Of a DNA stretch of 64,000 nucleotides, positions 25,631 to 37,182 are shown piece after piece. Location: NCBI GenBank assembly GCA_013397455.1, contig VYZB01000030.1, positions 1,644,334-1,708,333 on the forward strand, in the 5' to 3' direction. The stretch's first letter is position 1. The number at the start of each line of letters is the position of its first letter. The notes under the pieces were generated by a model. That model saw only the letters and a program-made list of their open reading frames with translations, made no database searches and was not told where the DNA came from. A program made the translations under genes and the position numbers. Origin of the DNA: Crotophaga sulcirostris (taxonomy: Eukaryota > Chordata > Aves > Cuculiformes > Crotophagidae).

Positions 25631-28111
25631 GGTGGGACCATCACAATTTTGAAAGCCACCACTGACATGGTGGCTGAAAGACTGAGCGGAGTTGGTTCCT
25701 CCTCACCAGCTCCACTACCTTCTCATAAGTTGTTTGGCACCAAAGGGACAGAAAATCACATGGGCAGCACATCCCTTAGCCAGCAAATGCAGGCAGAAGT
25801 AAGAAAAACAGACTTCAAAAATGTTAAAGAAAAACAAGTTTTGGAGATAAATCACCAGTTCAGTGGGAGGCAAAAACCTGGGAAAGAGATAATGCCCAAA
25901 CGGGCTGGTGGTGATTATGAGCCTGCAAGGGAGCAGGACTGTACCCAGCATGGGGAGATGTCCCAGTGAGCATCAGGGCACAAAACATGGGGTAACCCCC
26001 AACCCTGCCAGGCGTGGGGCCAGGAGTCTCCCACACACCAGGAAAACTCAGAAAAGGGTAACAACAAACCAAATACAATGATGATTATGATGGAATGACT
26101 GAGTTGTGATGAAAGAGCACTTGCATCCACATCCTTGCTTAGTGTTGCAGGACGAGCCAGCTGCAATGACCTCAGGGATGACCAACGGTGCTTAAGCCAA
26201 GGGGATGGAGTGTAAAAACATGTAATATATTAACTTAAATAAACAGAGACTGAATAGTTCACCAGAGCAGCAAACTGCCCTGCCTCTGGGTCCAGCACCA
26301 GAGTGTCTTTGGTGACCAGCACAGAGTAGCACGGGGACCCCACATGTCACACAGGTCCTCCTTCCAAACCTCAGCAGCCAGTTCCCCAGCGTTACACCCC
26401 ACCAGTGGAAGGGGTGTCTACCCTGCCCCACTGTGCCAGAGCCCCTCTCCAGCATCCCACTGCTCTCTGCACAGGGATGAGCATGGGAATTCACCCAAAA
26501 TCCAAATGAAAAAAAAAAAATCTGAGAAATCGATTAAGAAATCAATAAGAATAAACATTGGTCTTAGATCAATGTTACCTCAAAATTATAGGGTTTTTCT
26601 TTCCTTTTTATAATATCAGACATATCTCTTCCACAAAAAACCAATATATCATAGCTTAATAGGTAAGACCATGCTAATTATTACCCCCAACATCAATCAG
26701 AAAGAGAGTACAAGCAATTATTCACACAAACTGTGCAACTACTGATTGCGGGGAAACTCTCTCTGGTTTCCTCTTCCCAAAGCAGGACTGAAGCTGGAGC
26801 CCAGTGGAAGCACTGCAATCCCTGGACTAGATCCGGGAGCATCCCTGGATTCCATGAGAGGGTGACGAGGGGCTCCTGAATAAGATGCAAGTGGACCAGG
26901 CAGGCAGATCCCACAGATCCCAAAAGCCTGGGAGTAGAAGAGGCAGAAATTGGCCCTTCAGGACACGGTCCCACATCCACAATCTGCATCTCTGCGCTGC
27001 ATGGCAAGAAACTTATCTCAGCCCAAGGGCAGCAGCAGCTTTGCCTGCCTCCCCGAGTGCCGTTTCCACTTAGTGTAATGATTATTAAGCCCTGTCAGCA
27101 GATATGAAACCAATGGACACAGATCCACAGGCAAGCGCTTCGAAAGCCGCCGAGACACCCCTGCTCACAGGTTTTCGTTATCCATCTGGAAAATTGCAGA
27201 TGTCACAAGAGCTTTTAGAGCATCAAGATAAAATTGTCTTGTCAGCAACGGAAGGGCCAGTTCTCCCCTGCCCCAATCCCAGCAGCTGTCTCAGCGCCGC
27301 GGGCTCCAGTGTGAGCAGTCGGCGTCGCATCAGGACACCAATGCCACCAGTACCAGGGGGCCCTGCCTGCACGCTGCCCGCCCCAGAGCCATCGTGGCAC
27401 CAGCATCTCAGCTCCTGCCACATGAATCTTACTCTGAAGAAAAACCAGGGTGAAGGAAAACAATGCTTTTTCCTTTCACACTAATTCACAGCTTCTTGTC
27501 TGACTCTTGACTGGCTTCGGCTGAGAAAAAACTTGCAGTTTGCTGGGAAGGATGAAGCACGTTCCGGAACCGAGAGATGATGGAGATGCAGGTTCACTGG
27601 CACCAGCTCCTGCTATAGCTGGCTCAAATGGAATGAGAAGCAAGCCAAAGAGCACTTAATCCAAAATTCAAGTAGATCCACCCCTTTTCTCTGCCATATT
27701 TGTGTGATTTTTCACACTTTGCAGATTTTGAAGCTGCTGCGCCACTTTGGCTTGGGTAGCATCAAAGGCAAATGTGGCATAACCACCTTGCCAGAGGCCA
27801 TGCTTCTCAAGAGGGCTCTCATCAAAAACAGCTTTTTCCTCTTCTGTGGAGAAAACCCCTTACTGGTGACAAAATGAGGTGTTTCACCAAGATAAGAGGG
27901 TATCCAGAAGAACCACAAAACCACTCCCAGTATCAGACTGTGTAGGACACTGGGCTGCAGCACAGTAGCCTTGATGTGAAAAAGCACCTTCTAAAAGAGG
28001 CTGGTAACTCCTGCAGATGCTGGGCTGTGGTGAAGTAAAACAACAAAAAACTCTTCTGCAGCTAGCAGGTTCCAGCAGAAGTAGGGAGCAAAGAGGCTGC
28101 GAGACAAAAGA

Positions 28112-28203
28112 TGGCATGGGACATGGTTTGATAAGCATGGTGGTGTTTGGTTGACAGATGATGATCTTGGAAGTCTTTTCCAACCTTAATGATTCCATGG
28201 CCA
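28112..28203 (+). mobile_element. CR1 LINE, short 3' end fragment
   Basis: The text CATGGGACATGGTTTGATAA, GGTGGTGTTTGGTTGA and GATGATCTTGGAAGTCTTTT followed by CCAACCTTAATGATTCCATG is a typical CR1 3' terminus, about 90 nt long and heavily 5'-truncated. Confidence 0.85.
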
Positions 28204-31027
28204 TGAGCACCAGCTCCATGCTCTTCCCATGTTGCAAGCCTGAGAGCAGAGGGGACACCCCTCAGGCAATACAGCCTGAGTCTGGAGCAGAACACCTCTA
28301 AGGCTGATGACTGGGCTGGGGTGAGATCCTGTAGGTGCACCAGGCACCATTCCCAGAAGGATGCTGCTCAATTGCACCCTGATATCAGCAGTGTCCATAC
28401 ACAGAGCCCGAAGGGAGACTTGTGGCCAGCTTATGGGCCCATGGGCAATGAGATCTCCTGGGTCCCTTTCTTGAACCACAAGCCGGGTTCATAGTTGAAC
28501 AGAGCACCCCATCCTCTATTCTTCATCACCTAGAGTCATGGTACCAACTAGAGACCACCCTCCCAGACAGAAACTGCATTATTAGACTGCCCCTCAGACA
28601 CAAAATATAAGAACCCAAATGTGATTTATTCCCACTGTGCACAAAATACTACCAAAGTAGCCGCCTTGTGTAGAGGCATTATCTTCTGGTCCATTGATTT
28701 TTAATAGCACAGTTGTAGAGCAAAATTAGATCCCTGAGCATCACAGTTCTGCACTGCTCCCACCTTCACCAACAGACACTGGCACTGATGATGGAGTTTC
28801 TTGGGTCTGTTCAGGACACAGGTAGGTTTGTTACTGCACCACAAGAAATGGAAGTTGGAGATGGAAAAAGCCCATTAAATGATCAGATGCTCCAGTGCTT
28901 TCTACAATTTGCTTCCTCAGCGCTTTCACCATTGGAGCTTGAACAGCCCAAGTGACAGCTCCTGTCTCTTCCCTTGGGAGGTCATTCCTCACTGCCTCCA
29001 CGTTTCTAGGCACTCCTTCAAGCACATTCAGCCCAGGTTCAAAAATCAAGCAGCACTGCCTTTTCCACATTTGCCATCACAGTTCCCAAATGCTTCTCTT
29101 GTCAATCCTGCTGTTTAAATCAGTTACCTGTCCCTTGACCAGAAGTGAAAATCTTTTGCTCCAGGGTTTAAGGACAGAGTGTCAGATCTCAGCGTCCCTG
29201 GCTAAACACTGCATAAATGAATGACAAACCTACAGCAAGTCACAAGAAGGAAGAGGTGATGAACTCAACAGGGATATCCTCCCAGAGGACCATTTATCAG
29301 CATTAACAGTAGCAAAATCATTTTCAAGAAATAATTGGACAACTGCAGTACAGACAAACTACAATTAAAATATTAATTAAAAGCCCTTTGCTTCTTCCCA
29401 CACTGCCCTGCACCTTATTAAAGCCACATCAAAGTTGACACTTAGTTGTCTGGTTGTTGGTTGCCTTCAAAGAGGTGGAGTAGAGCACACAGGATGCAAG
29501 GCTTGTGGAGGTGTTGTCTTTTCATCAGATTAGTTATATTGGTTTTAAAAAAAAATAGCCTGTCCTGCGGCTGCATGTTGTACCTGTTCTGGAGATAAAC
29601 AGAGTTATTCTGGCTCTTTGCTGTCAATCCAGCATCTTTCACCAAGGCAAAGGCACATGAAAACAGATGGACAGACACCTCCAGACCAAGCAGCAGACAC
29701 AGGCTGGCACTGCAAAGGCAAGGAGTGGGCAGGCAGGAGCAGCACTGTCACAGAGAGATTGACATCTGAATTTTAGCACCTTCCACATGGCCCTTGGGAG
29801 AGGCTGCCCAGGTGACTGAGCCTGGGTGATTTCACAGCTGAAGAAAAGATGTATGCAAGTGCCTGGATGAGGAACTGGGTTGACTCAGTTGCTCCTGAAT
29901 GGCAAATGGATGAAGGACATCTTCTCAATCTTGTGGTGTGAGGGAAGCAGTCATGGCTCATTCGCACCCTCTCCCTCCTCAAGGCTCTGCCCACCATGCA
30001 GGTAAAGTGGCAGAAGTCAGCACGGTGCCACACACAGCAAGACCCTCAGCACTGTGACTTGTCAATGCATTGCTGGTGAAAAGCGGATGCACTGAGCCTG
30101 GAATAGGGATGGCTTCAAAAAATTATTAAGAAAAATAAATTTCAATGCCTTTCCACCACCTCAGCTGAGAGTTCACATCGTGCTGCATCACAGGTAAGAT
30201 GAGGGTCACTCATAGCTTTTGGCACCACAGTATGAGAAATGCTTGACAAAGTTAGCAGTGAGACACCTGCTAACACAGAGTTGCCCCAGGCAAACACTGA
30301 CAGGGCCATGGGGCTCCTTTGGGGCAAGTGGTGCACCTGGGGTCCAGCACCCAGCTGGTGACCAGAGCAAATAAAATGCACCCACAAGCCAGGGAGGTCA
30401 CACATGAGGAAGAAGAGCCTGCAGGAATGTTATATGAAGGAGGTCTGGGACTTCTCAGCTCATCTGAAAACTACTTACCTGTTTGGTTTTTTTTTAACTG
30501 CTTTCAGTAGTTGCCTAAAATAGACAACTTTGGTTTGTAAAAGCAACTGAAATAGATAATGGTTGCTCAGTGCATTTTATATTCCTAGGACTGGGAAAAT
30601 GCTTTATTTTTAAGTCTTAATAAATCCTGATCTTCTGCTAACCATTCTCCTGCAGGGTCATCTGGTGCATCTCTCCAGCCAAGGGTCGGCTCTTTGCTCG
30701 TTCAGGCAACAACAAGCAAGGCACCACTCCATCTTTCAAAGCCTTCACTGGACTAACACCACCTGGGACTGAAGGACAAGGGAAGCACTAGCTGCCAGCA
30801 TGAGAGCAGATCTGCCTTCAGAGAGAGCAGAGGTGGGTGCAGGTGCCTTGTCACAGCTTCCCAGGGGAGAGGAGGCATCTCTTCAAGGCTTGCCAAAGAG
30901 CCCAGGGCTGCACAGCAGCTTTCCCCTTGCTGCCACCACACCAGGTACAGACTGCATGGCTTAGCAGAGGATGAGGCACTTAGCAGTTCAAAGAGCTTTA
31001 TGCTTTATCACCTTGAAGGCACTATAT

Positions 31028-31048
31028 AAAAAAATAAATAAATAAATA
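31028..31048 (+). repeat. AAAT simple repeat
   Basis: An A run leads into three to four AAAT units. Confidence 0.85.
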
Positions 31049-32930
31049 GCACAGTTTGCACTTCAGCAGAGTATAAACAGGCATTTATAGAAAGAAGCCC
31101 CAGTGAAACCGCATGCCCTTTCAATCCACTTTCCAGGCAAATAAAACCAAGTAATATCGAGCGCAGGAGGTATATCAAGGGGCTTTTCAAACAAACAAAG
31201 ATACCAACAAGGAAAAGCCCCAATCTCCAACAACCCCACGCCTTTCAGGAGGTTCAAACCCCCTCAGCACTGCTGGGCTCTGGGCATGGCATCCAGTTCC
31301 CCTTTCCAGTGTGTTAGCATTGCTCACCACACATCCCTGAGCCACCACCGCTACCCTTGGGTTTTAATATTTCTTTCCCCATAGCCACACCAAGCTGGCT
31401 GATTTTACATTTGCTCTTTTTCTTGCTGCTTCTGCTACATGGCAAGCTCCCAGAAGGATGAAATGAAAGGGGCCTGATCAGAGATTTCTCGAGAGCAAGT
31501 AAACCTTAAGGTGCAGGCTCTCCAAAAGCTGCAGAGTGTTTGTTCATTCCTATACAGCTGCAAACAAATAATCAGGGAAAAACAACTAGTGCATGATTAT
31601 AGCCAGGCTTGGCCAAGGCAACGTGGGTCAGAATTAAAACTCATCTGAAAGGCAAGTCATGGCTCTTGTAAATTATTTTTCCCCATTTAAAGCTGCAGCA
31701 ATAATTGCATGATGGAGGAGGAAAGCAAATAAAAAAAAATAAAAAGGAAAACAAATCAACAAAAGCAAAAAGCCAGGCACCCAAGATATTTTTGCAGGAG
31801 CTGGTCCTCTTGAATCAGAACCCTGGAATTGTTCTGCAATCAACTCAGCGGACAGTTACCATCTGTTTATGGAAAAAAATGTTAATAACCCCCAATCATA
31901 ATCAAATAGGCAACCACTTTACTTTAAGTACCTATTAACTAATGCTAAATTACAATGGAACAGCTCTGCAAGTACTTCTGACATCCACATGCACATCAGC
32001 AGTGCCAGCACTTTGATCAGGGCTATTAGAACAAACACCAAATGAACCGATAGTGATGCGATTTCTCAAACATTACAGAAAGCGTGGGCTGTATTTATTT
32101 ACTGTTCTTTCATTTCTCCCCCACCTCCTTTTTGTTTCTGCCTATTCAGAAAGAAAATATGTATATGCCTGTGCACAGACCTATGCGCCACAGCAGACTC
32201 TGCAAAAGCTTAGTCCTCTGTGTTTTGGTTTTTTGTGTCCAAGGCTGAGCTTCCACATGGATTCTCTGATGCCCAGGAAGGCTTAAGGCGTTTCCATCAG
32301 TGCAATATCACCTGAGTTGTGATCCTCTATTTAGCCTCCCTATTTCTATGATGCCTGTAAAGGCATCTCTAAGTCCTTTCCCCATCTCCTTTGGGTGGAA
32401 CTGGCTGCCAGATAGAAAAGCTGCATCAGAGAAAGGGAAAAAACAGGCAGACAGAGCTGTGCACACATGCTTGCACGCATGCAGAGGGGCAGCACGATCA
32501 CATGCCTTCTTTCTTTAGGAAATTTGATTAAGAAGCAATCGACTCTTTGCCAACTGTAACCAAGCCTGAACCATTAGCTGGCACTGTCTCCACCAGAGGA
32601 AGAAAACCTCATTTAGAGAATGCATGTAGGTTTTAATCTCAGAGCCTGGAAAATAGTTCATCTCAGCAAAAACAAGAAGTGGTTTTGTCTCTGGATTTTC
32701 TCTAGCATCTATCTCCCCATATCTCTGCAAACTCAATTTTTGTTTTTAATTTATTTTTTTAAGGTTTTGCAACACCAGGAATACATCACACAAATAACAC
32801 ATGAGCACATGTTCTTTACGCCTAGGCATTTGTAAATGTAACATAAGCCAAGCAAAAGGAGTATATATTTCAGTCCATCAACCTAAGCATTTACATGGCC
32901 TCCATTACTGTGCCATTCAAACATTTTGGT

Positions 32931-33028
32931 AGTCCCAGGACTTTTCTGTGCCATTATCATTGCTTTATGAAATTTCATTTTAGTTAGTCCCAGGCTTTTT
33001 TTAATTACATTATGAAATTTCATTTTCT
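32931..33028 (+). repeat. Local imperfect tandem duplication, unit about 45-55 bp
   Basis: AGTCCCAGG followed by a T-rich part and TTATGAAATTTCATTTT occurs twice in a row, starting at 32931 and 32986. The second copy is shorter between the two shared blocks. Confidence 0.8.
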
Positions 33029-34130
33029 GTCATCTGCTGGGATGAAACTTTGATGGAAAGAGGCAGGTTTACAAGGCTTTCAGAAACAAGCCCGAAACCA
33101 GAAGGTGAGATGTAAAACCCCTCCACCTCCAGCAGGCAGTCAGGGAACTTGGGACCACCGAGCCCAGAATCAGAGCAAGCAATGACTGACTATGGGATGC
33201 CAGGCTCCCTACTCCCATGTGGTCAGTCTCACCTGTAAAACCCACTCCCCCAGCACACAGCAGTACATTGAAGGGCCCCGACTCCCAGTTCCTTGCTCTC
33301 TAAGATCCTTCTTTCCACACTAATACAAGGCTTTAAAAAGCCCCCTCTGGATACACTGCCCTTCAGCAAATGTTTGCAGCCCATATCTGCAACTTCAACA
33401 CTTCTCAGTTTTTGCATTCACTTTTTCTGGCTGTTTCCTCTCTACTGGATCCCTGTTACCCACGTAGTGCCATGTTTCACAAAAAGGCATTTTGTTTGCC
33501 ACTTTCCTGCTGTCTCTGCCACCTCCAGCCCCGTCCCTGATGCTTCAGCCCACTCCTGTCCTCCCACCAGCTATGGGAGCCAAAGCCAATGGGCAGCCAA
33601 GAAAGGGAGTCTGACCTCTGCCTCCCCATGTTAGTGAATTCCCTCTCCAGCAGGAGCAGGGAAAGGCAAAGGGGATGGCACAGAGCCACTCTCTGCAAGC
33701 TCAGCCAAGGGAGCCAAGGAACCCGGAGCACAGTGTGTCAGAGTCCCCTTCATAAGGAGCTGTTGTTGGTGCCACCACTCCAGCCCACTGACAGCGTGCT
33801 TGGCAGGGCAGGCTTTTCCACTGCTTGGCTGTTGGCTGTATCAGTACCCAGGTCATAACCAGAGCACTGGCTCTGCCAGAACTCCCATGCAATGCTCCAA
33901 GGGTGTGCTAGCAGTCAGAAGAGCACAAATGTGGACACATCATCCTCTCTTAGTCCTCCTCTAGCCATGTGCCCTGAGACACAGGGACTTTCTTTTCAGC
34001 AAAGGCAGCTGGGATGTTGGACACTTTGCAGCCCATTAGTCCACTTCTAAGACCGGTGGGTAATCCAGCACACTGGCCCAAGTGGACTTTCCAGTCCAAT
34101 GTGACATCCACCCTTGTCAGTCCAAGTCCA

Positions 34131-34148
34131 CCTCTCTCTCTCTCTCTA
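34131..34148 (+). repeat. CT dinucleotide repeat
   Basis: About eight CT units in an 18-base run. Confidence 0.9.
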
Positions 34149-35689
34149 GGAGATAAACCATCTGCTTAACGCAAGGAGGCACAGAAGGAAAAAGATGTGC
34201 TCAGAGAGACTTGTGAGGTGCTTTGGGTAACGTGTCTAACATGAGCACACAATGTTCTGCATTCATGACAAAAACAACAGGAAAAACCTGCTCCTGCAGG
34301 CCTGCCAAGCTGGGATTTCAACAACAAGTGGCAACATATCAGCTGGCAATGAACAGCTCCTGATTCAGGGAATGATGCACTTTTGCAAAAAGAATCAGGG
34401 CTTGGATTTTTGTTAGTAAACGATAACACGATGGGTCCTGCACAGGATGACTCCTGCCCAAGAATTAACTGATAATTAAGGACCTAGAGGAAAGTTCTGA
34501 CTAAAGGAGATTTGGAGATGGAGTCGCTGTCCTGTATGGGGTGTCAGAATAAGGTGGGACCTGTATGTGAGTTCCTGGAGGAGCAGCTCAGAACCTGTGA
34601 TTTAATGATTAGTGATTTCATGATTTAGACAAGGGCATGACCTCATGAGCAGAAAATCTCAAGGAAGGAAGAAAGTAATAGCAGCCTGATAGTGGAGTAA
34701 AAGAGGAGACACCAGTGAAAGAGACATCAAGTACAAACACAAGTTTCAAGGTATCAGTGCCAAATACGGACCAAGTGCAATAGCTCAGCTGAGACCCAAG
34801 AGCAACCAAAGGAGAAAGTAAGGCTTTGGACTCATGGAACTAAAGAGCAGCAAGGAAGGAGAGTTTAGAAATTGCATTTTGGAAAGCATGCAGAGGACTG
34901 ACATTTCTTGAGAGGGTAAGAAATAAAGTAGTCAGGGTACCACCAAGCCTCTCAGCCATTGCAGGTGAATGGAAATGTTGTCTTTGTGTTGTGGAAAGTG
35001 GTGAGGTCTGGTAGCAAACCTGATTCAAAGAAGGGAGATACAGGCTAAAGACACAAAGCCTGGTGGCACGGCAGTTGACAATGGCATTATGGCTAAAGAA
35101 AAAAGTGTAGGCAGAAGAGATGCTGGGGAAAAGCAGGAGGCTCACAGCAGGCAAGGCTATGTTCTAGGGAGACTGTTCACAGGGCAGGAGGATCTGCAGC
35201 CTCCAACGCAGAGCAGAGCTGAGGTAGTATGAGTAGGCTGCCCATGATGATGCCTATGACACTTGTGACTCATTAAAGAGCCATCTTCCTGGTTTTAAAG
35301 ATGTATTTAATTTCTGTCACGTCCATCTCTCCAAGCAATGTCATCAGTAAAACTTTTAGAAACTCTGCGCTGTTGTCGTGTCACATCAGGGTTGGAAGAA
35401 ATACAGCATGATGAGGAGGAAAGCAGGATTTTCAAGACATTTTTGCCTTTCAAAGACTGCAGAAACAAGGGACCATCACAGCACCTTTCTGGTGTCTGGA
35501 AATGCAGAATATCCACTAACACACTTACCCAAACACCTCTGAACACATAACACGCATCTGTTCACCAAGACTGGTTACCTACACAAGGCTCAGTCCAATT
35601 CTTCCATTAGTCAGAAGTTACTTTTCCTTTTTATATTTGTATCTGTAAGTCCCATCAGTGGCAAATGCCCAAGCACTTCCAAAGTGTTC

Positions 35690-35870
35690 TGACACATCCC
35701 TCCAGAAGGCACGTAACGTCATCCCAGTTTTACAGATGGGGAAATTAAAGCAGAGATAGAGGTTAAGACAGCTAATTGCCTATGGACACTAAGTGAGTCA
35801 GTGGAAGAGATGGAATTGATCCCAGGAACCGAGTCTTCCATTCCTCTACTCCACCCACCAGTCAGTAAAC
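35690..35870 (-). mobile_element. MIR-like ancient SINE relic
   Basis: The plus strand reads CCAGTTTTACAGATGGGGAA, GAGGTTAAGACAGCTAATTG and GATCCCAGGAACCGAGTCTT, then CTCTACTCCACCC, the reverse complement of the tRNA-derived MIR body in correct order. It is highly diverged, as expected for an amniote-wide old repeat. Confidence 0.72.
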
Positions 35871-37079
35871 CCTACCAGATGGTTCTTATCATTGGACATA
35901 TGGACTAAATATTGCTAAGTTGGTGTAGAAGATTTGCTGTTTAATTAAATGTCCTGTCTTCCATCTCCATAGGGTGCAAAGGGGAAACTCCAGCCAGAAT
36001 CCCATCTGGACCCACTCAGGAAATGTCTCTGTAAAGCAAACAAAGTTCTAGGCAAGCACAAGAAACATTCCCAAATCTATCAACCTGCCCTGCAACGTAG
36101 ACCCCAGCAAGGCTAGGAAATAGGCTGTGACTAAGGAGCCTTGGAAGAAGCTCGTGTTTTTCAAAGTGTGGCTTCGAATGGTGTATGCATGACCCACCAA
36201 TTAGGCTGGGAACTACTTTGTCATGTGAAGGCTCTTCCTCCAACCTTCACTGGGCACCGCCAACGCTGCCCAACTGGAGATTATAGCACAGTCACAAAAA
36301 ACAGATGGCACAGAGTCATCTACTTCTGGAATTAGCTCTATCATATCACAGTGCTGGTGTCAGTAGGACAGAGGGACCAGTACTGCCTAGCAAACATCAG
36401 ATGCCTTCTTGCTTTCCAGTCACTACCAAGGACACTCGAGATAGCTCCTAAAGAGGTTATTCGTGATGCAGAAGAGAAAACCTTCCAACAGACAAGCAGC
36501 AGAAAGACCTTCCACATCATTGAAAGATAGGTCAGCAATAGCTTTCCCAGCATGGACCTTAAAATCTTACTGCAGCATCTCAGTCCCCATCCAGACAGGC
36601 ACAGAATGGGTGTACTTGCCTTTCCAACAGAACTCAAACAAATTTCACATCCCTGTGTTCCTCCTTCACACCCCAGGCTCTGCACCCAGTGTGATACAAG
36701 GCGAAACCCATGCATCACCAGGCCCGCAAAGAAGATTTCATCCAAGAACATGCCCTCCTGAGTACAACTCCCTCAGTGCATGCCTGGAGGGAGCAGGCTC
36801 AAAGCTCTTCTAGGCAATCTGTAGATTCAGTTACGTACTGATAAGGGAAACACATGCATACTTCCACTCAGCAGAAGCACATACAGGTGAGAACCACCAG
36901 CCTGTATATCTCCATTACCCTCAGGACAAACAGAAGAGGGCTGGACAACATTCTCTCTAGAAGGCTTTGCACCAACACTGACAACGTAGGAATAAAACCA
37001 CAACACCTGTCCATGCGTGCTATAAGAGCCAGGCAATCCTGGAAGGTGCCTCCTGCTAGAGGAAAGCGACTGCACGTAC

Positions 37080-37182
37080 CTTTCATCCCAAACTTGGACC
37101 GTCGGCCATACTTGTTGATCATAATAAAGAGGACGACCAAGAGGACACAAGCAAAAGCTGCCAACCCAACTGCTATGGAAAC
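37080..37182 (-). CDS. NTRK3: NTRK3 exon: transmembrane helix and start of cytoplasmic tail (103 nt)
   Basis: The exon encodes VSIAVGLAAFACVLLVVLFI, then MINKYGRRSKFGMK and the first base of a glycine codon. The first 22 or so residues are one hydrophobic membrane-spanning helix. NKYGRRSKFGMK is the basic stop-transfer and juxtamembrane start typical of TrkC. The acceptor is TTTCTTTCAG and the donor GTACGT. It starts in phase 0 and ends with one base. The next expected exon, encoding the juxtamembrane region with the Shc/PTB docking site (NPQY in Trk receptors), was not found in the remaining 37 kb. If the donor is not used, the frame stays open for about 70 more codons into the intron, to a stop at 36868. 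Confidence 0.98.

Larger units (their letters stand above)
22691..28211. other. NTRK3 intronic sequence rich in CR1 remnants
   Basis: This is the repeat-richest part of the window. It holds a young CR1 tail on the plus strand (22698-22968), a longer CR1 piece on the minus strand (23924-24417), a decayed reverse-transcriptase body (25130-25630) and a short CR1 end (28112-28203). Between them are an AT-rich block with ATCAAT motifs (26526-26700) and a CpG-richer block (27110-27420). I see no gene. Confidence 0.6.
28212..37079. other. NTRK3 intronic sequence just downstream of the transmembrane exon
   Basis: I see no further NTRK3 exon here and no other gene. The juxtamembrane exon expected next, with its NPQY docking site, was sought and not recognised. 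The stretch contains an AAAT repeat (31028-31048), a local tandem duplication (32931-33028), a CT repeat (34131-34148) and a MIR-like relic (35690-35870). The first 212 nt after the exon (37079 down to 36868) are open in the NTRK3 frame. Confidence 0.6.

Noticed and set aside
36341..36751. A 136-codon minus-strand frame just downstream of the transmembrane exon.
   Set aside because: It is hydrophobic in parts but matches nothing I know, and it is overlapped by comparable frames on the other strand.
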